Part shown: piece after piece, positions 5,448-8,385 of the stretch
How the letters are laid out: the number at the start of each line of letters is the position of its first letter
How positions within the stretch are numbered: the first letter of the stretch is position 1
DNA from: CAZRVH01 sp964608325
GTDB lineage: Bacteria; Patescibacteriota; Gracilibacteria; Peribacterales; Peribacteraceae
Reading direction: 5' to 3'
DNA length: 8,385 nt
Assembly: GCA_964608325.1 (NCBI GenBank)
Contig: CAZSMX010000027.1
Span: forward strand, 1 to 8,385
Program-made: the position numbers and the translations under genes
Notes under the pieces: generated by a model
The model's database searches: none
Told to the model about the DNA's origin: nothing
Seen by the model: the letters and a program-made list of their open reading frames with translations, nothing else

Positions 5448-6950
5448 ATGGGAGTCCTCACTCCTGCGTCAGGCGTTCCTGAAACCCAAGCGGTGCGGCC
5501 GCGGGAGAGTCAGGCCGCTTTTTTGAACAAGATAGCCATCCGATTCGGCATTGCCGCGGTTCTATTGGGAGCGGCACCGCCGAGGTCGGAGTCCGCGGAT
5601 GCGCCGCGCGTCGGGGCGGAGCAGGCCGCCGATGCCCCCGCCGGGTTCAAGGAATATATCCTTTCGAAATATGGCGACGTGAATCCCAAGGTGGAAATGC
5701 TCGTGTGGGCCATCGAAAAAGCGCGCACGTACCAGGAGCGCGAGGACATCGTGGAGGAGCTGCGGGCGCTGCAGTCCGACACATATTTCCTGGAGGCGTT
5801 CGGGGGATTCCGCGCGGAGACGTATTTGGAAAAGCACAACAAAGATGTGACTCCGGAGCAGCGCATGCGTTTGCGTTCGCTGGCCAATCGGTTCGACCCG
5901 CACGAAGTCCCGTTCGTCGTGCCGCGGATCAGCGCGTCCTTCGACAGTTTCTTCGAGCAGATATCGGAGTGTGTGAACCACGAGCTCCGTCTGGAAATCT
6001 CCGACGAGACCCGCGCCCGTTTGCAGGCAAAGTACATCGATATTCCCGCGGGAGGCGAACGCATGTGGGACGTGGTGAAGCGCCTGAGCGAAGCGGGGGA
6101 TTTGAAGATCGTGCTCTCGCGCAACGGCATCGCGCTGACGGACAGCGACGTGCCCGAATTGCGCATGCTGGCTACCGACGGCAAGGCGGCGCTCTTCCTG
6201 CATCCCGCAACGGATACCGATCCCCAGCACGTGTCTGTCGCGTTCGAGCCGGGTTCAGGCGGGCACTTCTTGCATGCGGAGGAAGCAGTCCTGCATACCG
6301 GTCCTTTGAACCGCTTCGTGGTCGCCCCGCCGAACGGATTGCAGCAGCTCATCGACGTTCACAAGAAGACCTATCAAATGGCTCCCGACACACGCACCGA
6401 TGCGTGGCATAAGGGACTCAACTGGCACGATCCCGTCACGCGCGTCTCCGTGACGCCCACACGTACGTACATTCCCGTCCGCCAGCGCATGGACCTGGAA
6501 GAATTGAATTCCACGCAGTGCGGCATGCAGCAGGTGATGATCAACGAGATCCAGAACAAAGACGGAGTGGCGACGGTCACCGTCACCGTGAATTCCTGGT
6601 TGGACAAGGGATGGTGCAGCACGCCGTACATCGAAGATCGCTCACGCTACCTGTGGGGCGCGGGCGCCGCGTTGCGCTTCCTGGATGCCAACGGAAAGGA
6701 AATCGCGGCGACGGAAGGAATGCCTGCCATGCAGCAGGAAAAGCTGACGCGCACGTTCACGTTGCCCGAAGGCGCCAAGGAAGTGGAGATCGTGACGCAT
6801 GCGACCATCGGCAAAGACAAGCCGTTCCATTTCGAATTCCCTTCGGAGCACATCCAGGAGGAATACGTCGGCCAGCATGGCATGCCTCCTGTTTTCAGAG
6901 ATATAATGAAACATCCCGCGAACGCGCAGGAAGTGGATGAAGACGGTTGA
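5448..6950 (+). CDS. Large secreted protein with STN/secretin-like segment
   Basis: The product has 500 residues from the ATG at 5448, or 475 from a TTG at 5523. A signal peptide is visible at 27-50: NKIAIRFG, a hydrophobic stretch IAAVLLGAA, then a polar end with a likely cut after SESA (50). Residues 1-26 precede it and are unusually long for a signal n-region. A helical region follows (66-150, many Glu/Arg). Residues 164-231 have the pattern 'F...F.QIS..V...L.ISDETRARLQAKYIDIPA...WDVVKRLSEAGDLKIVLSRNGIALTD', which resembles the STN or secretin short domain seen in planctomycete secreted proteins. The rest (about 245-465) looks rich in beta strands. It is exported, but no enzymatic motif was found. 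The STN match is by pattern only. Its stop directly abuts the next minus-strand gene. A terminator-like hairpin lies inside codons 16-26. Confidence 0.75.
   Translation: MGVLTPASGVPETQAVRPRESQAAFLNKIAIRFGIAAVLLGAAPPRSESADAPRVGAEQAADAPAGFKEYILSKYGDVNPKVEMLVWAIEKARTYQEREDIVEELRALQSDTYFLEAFGGFRAETYLEKHNKDVTPEQRMRLRSLANRFDPHEVPFVVPRISASFDSFFEQISECVNHELRLEISDETRARLQAKYIDIPAGGERMWDVVKRLSEAGDLKIVLSRNGIALTDSDVPELRMLATDGKAALFLHPATDTDPQHVSVAFEPGSGGHFLHAEEAVLHTGPLNRFVVAPPNGLQQLIDVHKKTYQMAPDTRTDAWHKGLNWHDPVTRVSVTPTRTYIPVRQRMDLEELNSTQCGMQQVMINEIQNKDGVATVTVTVNSWLDKGWCSTPYIEDRSRYLWGAGAALRFLDANGKEIAATEGMPAMQQEKLTRTFTLPEGAKEVEIVTHATIGKDKPFHFEFPSEHIQEEYVGQHGMPPVFRDIMKHPANAQEVDEDG
5495..5524 (+). terminator. 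Intrinsic-terminator-like hairpin at the 5' end of the secreted-protein gene
   Basis: GCGGCC (5495-5500) and GGCCGC (5513-5518) form a perfect six-pair GC stem with a 12-base loop, followed at once by TTTTTT (5519-5524). An alternative stem AAGCGG (5488-5493)/CCGCTT (5515-5520) is also possible. There is no plus-strand gene ending nearby, so it cannot be the end of an upstream operon. It lies 47 bases into the annotated coding region and just before the TTG at 5523. It reads best as an attenuator. Confidence 0.55.
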
Positions 6951-7193
6951 TCAGTGTTTCTTTTCGAACAGCGAGCCGATCCAGTAGAGGATGGCGGCAT
7001 TGAGAGCGATGGGGCCCAGGACCAACACGTAGAGCATGGGTGTGGACGGATCGCCGCCGTATTCGAAGAACGCGAGCGCGAAGCTCCACGGGATCCCCAG
7101 GATGATGGCGATGAAGCTTTCGCCGAAGAGCCCCTGTGTGCCGATGAGGTACGCGCAGAGGAGGAGGTAGAGGCCGGGGAGGATGAGGGCCAT
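6951..7193 (-). CDS. Small three-helix membrane protein, unknown function
   Basis: The product has 80 residues, almost all hydrophobic: helices at about 2-19 (ALILPGLYLLLCAYLIGT), 25-43 (SFIAIILGIPWSFALAFFE) and 53-74 (MLYVLVLGPIALNAAILYWI). A short charged end (FEKKH) closes it. Small proteins of this build are common and unnamed, and I do not assign a family. The start is the ATG at 7193; a TTG at 7199 would add only two residues. No SD is seen, and the sequence upstream changes at once to AT-rich DNA, with no -10 at the six-to-eight-base distance used elsewhere. Its natural promoter or upstream gene may have been displaced. Its stop touches the stop of the convergent secreted-protein gene with no gap. 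Confidence 0.65.
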   Translation of the reverse strand: MALILPGLYLLLCAYLIGTQGLFGESFIAIILGIPWSFALAFFEYGGDPSTPMLYVLVLGPIALNAAILYWIGSLFEKKH

Positions 7194-7239
7194 TTTCAAA
7201 GGAAATTATTGTTATTTTCTATACTTTTCAGGTTTGGAG

Positions 7240-7283
7240 TATAATAAATTACTGATAAATGATTTTATCATATTTCTTACAAT
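7240..7283 (+). promoter_or_regulatory. Candidate promoter boxes of the AT-rich gene
   Basis: Two -10 candidates lie before the ATG at 7291. TACAAT (7278-7283) is seven bases upstream, the same distance as other leaderless starts here, but it has no good -35. TATAAT (7240-7245) is a perfect box that would give a leader of about 40 bases. AT-rich DNA makes chance boxes common, so neither is certain. No SD precedes the ATG. Confidence 0.4.
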
Positions 7284-7290
7284 TCAGTAT

Positions 7291-8247
7291 ATGAGAATTA
7301 GTGAAAAATTTTCCTTATTACGAAAAGTAACGAAAGAGAATGGCTCATTGTATGTTAAGTCAGAAAGAACACCAGATAGGGATATTAAAGTTTTAAATTA
7401 TGAAGAAATTATCAAAGCAATTGAGTTGTTGAACGATCAGGAATGGAACTCTGTTTCTATTGATCGAATTCGAGATATTATAAAAAAGTATGGACTTGAA
7501 GGGACGCCCGTATTAGCTCAGCATGAGTACGAATGGATGAATGAATACATTGCTAGGGTAAATGAAAAGTATCCTCTTTATTTTTCAATGCTTAGCGCTG
7601 AAATGTATGAAGAAGATGAATATGGTCTTAGTATTCTTATTCCGGCGAAAGTAGATTTTTTTAGTGATTTGATGAGTTTTAACAAAGATCTTACAATTAT
7701 TTTTGATAGCTTAAAAATAACTAATGATATCAAGTTCATTAGTTTTGATAAGGGTACTGATTGGTACGTAATAGCAACACGTAGCGCTAGTGCATATTAC
7801 TTATTTATGACTTGTCTTGGCACAGCTCAAGGATTGTTAGATCTAAAGAAGACCTATTACGAATCTGAAATTGCAAAACATCAATATGAAACTATTAAAA
7901 TGATTCAACCAAATTTAGATTTAACTGAGGAACAACTTTACCAGCAGACCCTAGATAGGGTAATTGAAAATAAAGTCAAAGAGGGGTTTTCTAAAGAAAT
8001 ACTGCAAGGATTTTCAAAAAGAGGAACAGAAGAGGAACTTTTGGCTGGCATAAGAAAGGCAATTGGGAAACTGGCATCTATTCTCGAGCAAGGCTCACAA
8101 ATTCAACCCTCTGCAAATCACCCAAAGTTTCTAACAACTGAGAACGGCAATATCACTATTAATATCACAGAGTACAATTCTATTGAGCCAGAGGAAGAGA
8201 ATCCACCACTTTTAGAGGAAGGTATCAACTCTGCTCAAAATGAATGA
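7291..8247 (+). CDS. AT-rich, foreign-looking protein of unknown function
   Basis: The product has 318 residues of unrecognised function. The N-terminal part (1-120) is mixed helix and strand. At 145-160 the sequence IKFISFDKGTDWYVIA is followed by a hydrophobic stretch SAYYLFMTCLGTAQGLLDL (167-185), then KKTYYESEIAKHQYETIKMI, a charged helix. After a further helical part comes ELLAGIRKAIGKLASILEQGSQIQP (249-273), then a strand-like NGNITINITEYNSIE and an acidic tail. The layout of a 'GFDxGS-W' turn, a membrane-like segment, a charged helix and a late 'I..L...I..G..I.P' helix recalls a group of hypothetical proteins seen on mobile or defence-type islands, from memory only. The base composition (15/60 G+C in one line, against 37/60 in the neighbouring secreted gene) and AGA/ATA-rich codon use indicate transfer. 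The ATG at 7291 is chosen because the in-frame codons before it run through the -10 boxes. Confidence 0.75.
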   Translation: MRISEKFSLLRKVTKENGSLYVKSERTPDRDIKVLNYEEIIKAIELLNDQEWNSVSIDRIRDIIKKYGLEGTPVLAQHEYEWMNEYIARVNEKYPLYFSMLSAEMYEEDEYGLSILIPAKVDFFSDLMSFNKDLTIIFDSLKITNDIKFISFDKGTDWYVIATRSASAYYLFMTCLGTAQGLLDLKKTYYESEIAKHQYETIKMIQPNLDLTEEQLYQQTLDRVIENKVKEGFSKEILQGFSKRGTEEELLAGIRKAIGKLASILEQGSQIQPSANHPKFLTTENGNITINITEYNSIEPEEENPPLLEEGINSAQNE

Positions 8248-8253
8248 GTGCAT

Positions 8254-8300
8254 TTTGCATAAATAGTCGATTCTAAATTGCCGGCTGACTCTTTGCATAA
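8254..8300. repeat. Two copies of TTTGCATAA at the right edge of the AT-rich gene
   Basis: TTTGCATAA occurs at 8254-8262, just after the stop of the AT-rich gene, and again at 8292-8300 inside the end of the next gene, 38 bases apart start to start. They flank the point where base composition returns to GC-rich. They could be a trace of insertion, but nine bases is short and no matching copy was found at the left junction. Confidence 0.3.
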
Positions 8301-8385
8301 CTCTCAGACAAGATCTTAAACGACTTCGATCTGCGGGCGAGAAGCGTCACAAAGAGGCCGATCGCTCCGGCGATCATGAACACCA
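8273..8385 (-). CDS. C-terminal end of a membrane protein (5' part off the window)
   Basis: The last 36 residues are visible. A hydrophobic helix VFMIAGAIGLFVTLLA is followed by a basic boundary ARRSKSFK and a short polar tail ILSESYAKSQPAI, so the C-terminus is probably cytoplasmic. The end would suit a multi-helix transporter, but too little is present to name a family. The base composition is GC-rich like the left part of the window. It runs towards the small minus-strand membrane gene at 7193-6951, and without the AT-rich block the two would be adjacent and co-directional. Confidence 0.7.
   Translation of the reverse strand, partial: VFMIAGAIGLFVTLLARRSKSFKILSESYAKSQPAI

Noticed and set aside
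5510..6352. Long minus-strand frames opposite the secreted-protein gene
   Set aside because: They are Ser/Arg-rich low-complexity shadows of the plus-strand gene, with no promoter or start context.
6902..6907. TATAAT inside the end of the secreted-protein gene
   Set aside because: It is a perfect box, but no start codon of a supported gene follows at the expected distance, and the next gene is on the other strand.
7183..7290. Earlier start for the AT-rich gene at 7183
   Set aside because: It would overlap the start of the minus-strand membrane gene and run through both candidate -10 boxes. The first 36 residues are what translated AT-rich intergenic DNA gives.
1..8385. tRNA, rRNA, CRISPR array, transposase or integrase
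   Set aside because: No cloverleaf, repeat-spacer array, recombinase motif or terminal inverted repeats were found on reading both strands.

Overview
The window comes from a bacterium with a compact genome, mostly GC-rich, probably about 55-60% G+C outside the right end (one hand-counted 60-base line inside the large secreted-protein gene gives 37/60). TGA is used as a normal stop. Most genes lack a Shine-Dalgarno sequence. Several have a TATAAT-like box 6-8 bases before the ATG, which suggests leaderless mRNAs. Small membrane proteins and tight gene spacing would suit a Candidate Phyla Radiation (Patescibacteria) member or a similar environmental lineage, but no marker gene in the window proves this.

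Layout from left to right. (1) A partial minus-strand membrane protein with a heptad coiled-coil tail (1-372). (2) A solitary plus-strand FAD-dependent amine/amino-acid oxidase-type protein (551-1909). (3) Two divergent two-gene operons facing away from a short control region (2701-2895). On the minus strand these are a two-helix membrane protein and a membrane-anchored bPH2/PH-like protein. On the plus strand they are a PsiE-like four-helix protein and a second membrane-anchored PH-like protein. Both operons have the same plan: a small helical membrane protein followed by a PH-like one. (4) A minus-strand operon of a lipid- or membrane-anchored DM13-domain protein and a four-helix membrane protein (4839-3941). 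(5) A minus-strand AHSA1/SRPBCC protein (5365-4916). (6) Divergent from it, a large secreted protein (5448-6950) with an STN/secretin-like segment. Its 5' end carries a strong SD and also a perfect hairpin plus T-run that looks like an attenuator. (7) A small minus-strand three-helix membrane protein (7193-6951). (8) An AT-rich foreign-looking gene (7291-8247) of unknown function. (9) The C-terminal end of another minus-strand membrane protein (8385-8273).

Most products act in or at the cytoplasmic membrane or outside it: membrane PH-like modules, PsiE-like, DM13, DUF1003-like and secreted STN-like proteins. This is therefore an envelope-heavy but functionally poorly defined region, not one pathway. 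The parts most worth a second look are the recurring leaderless promoter layout, the candidate attenuator at the start of the secreted-protein gene, the paired membrane/PH operons, and the AT-rich gene that appears to have been inserted between two minus-strand genes. No tRNA, rRNA, CRISPR array, transposase or integrase was seen.
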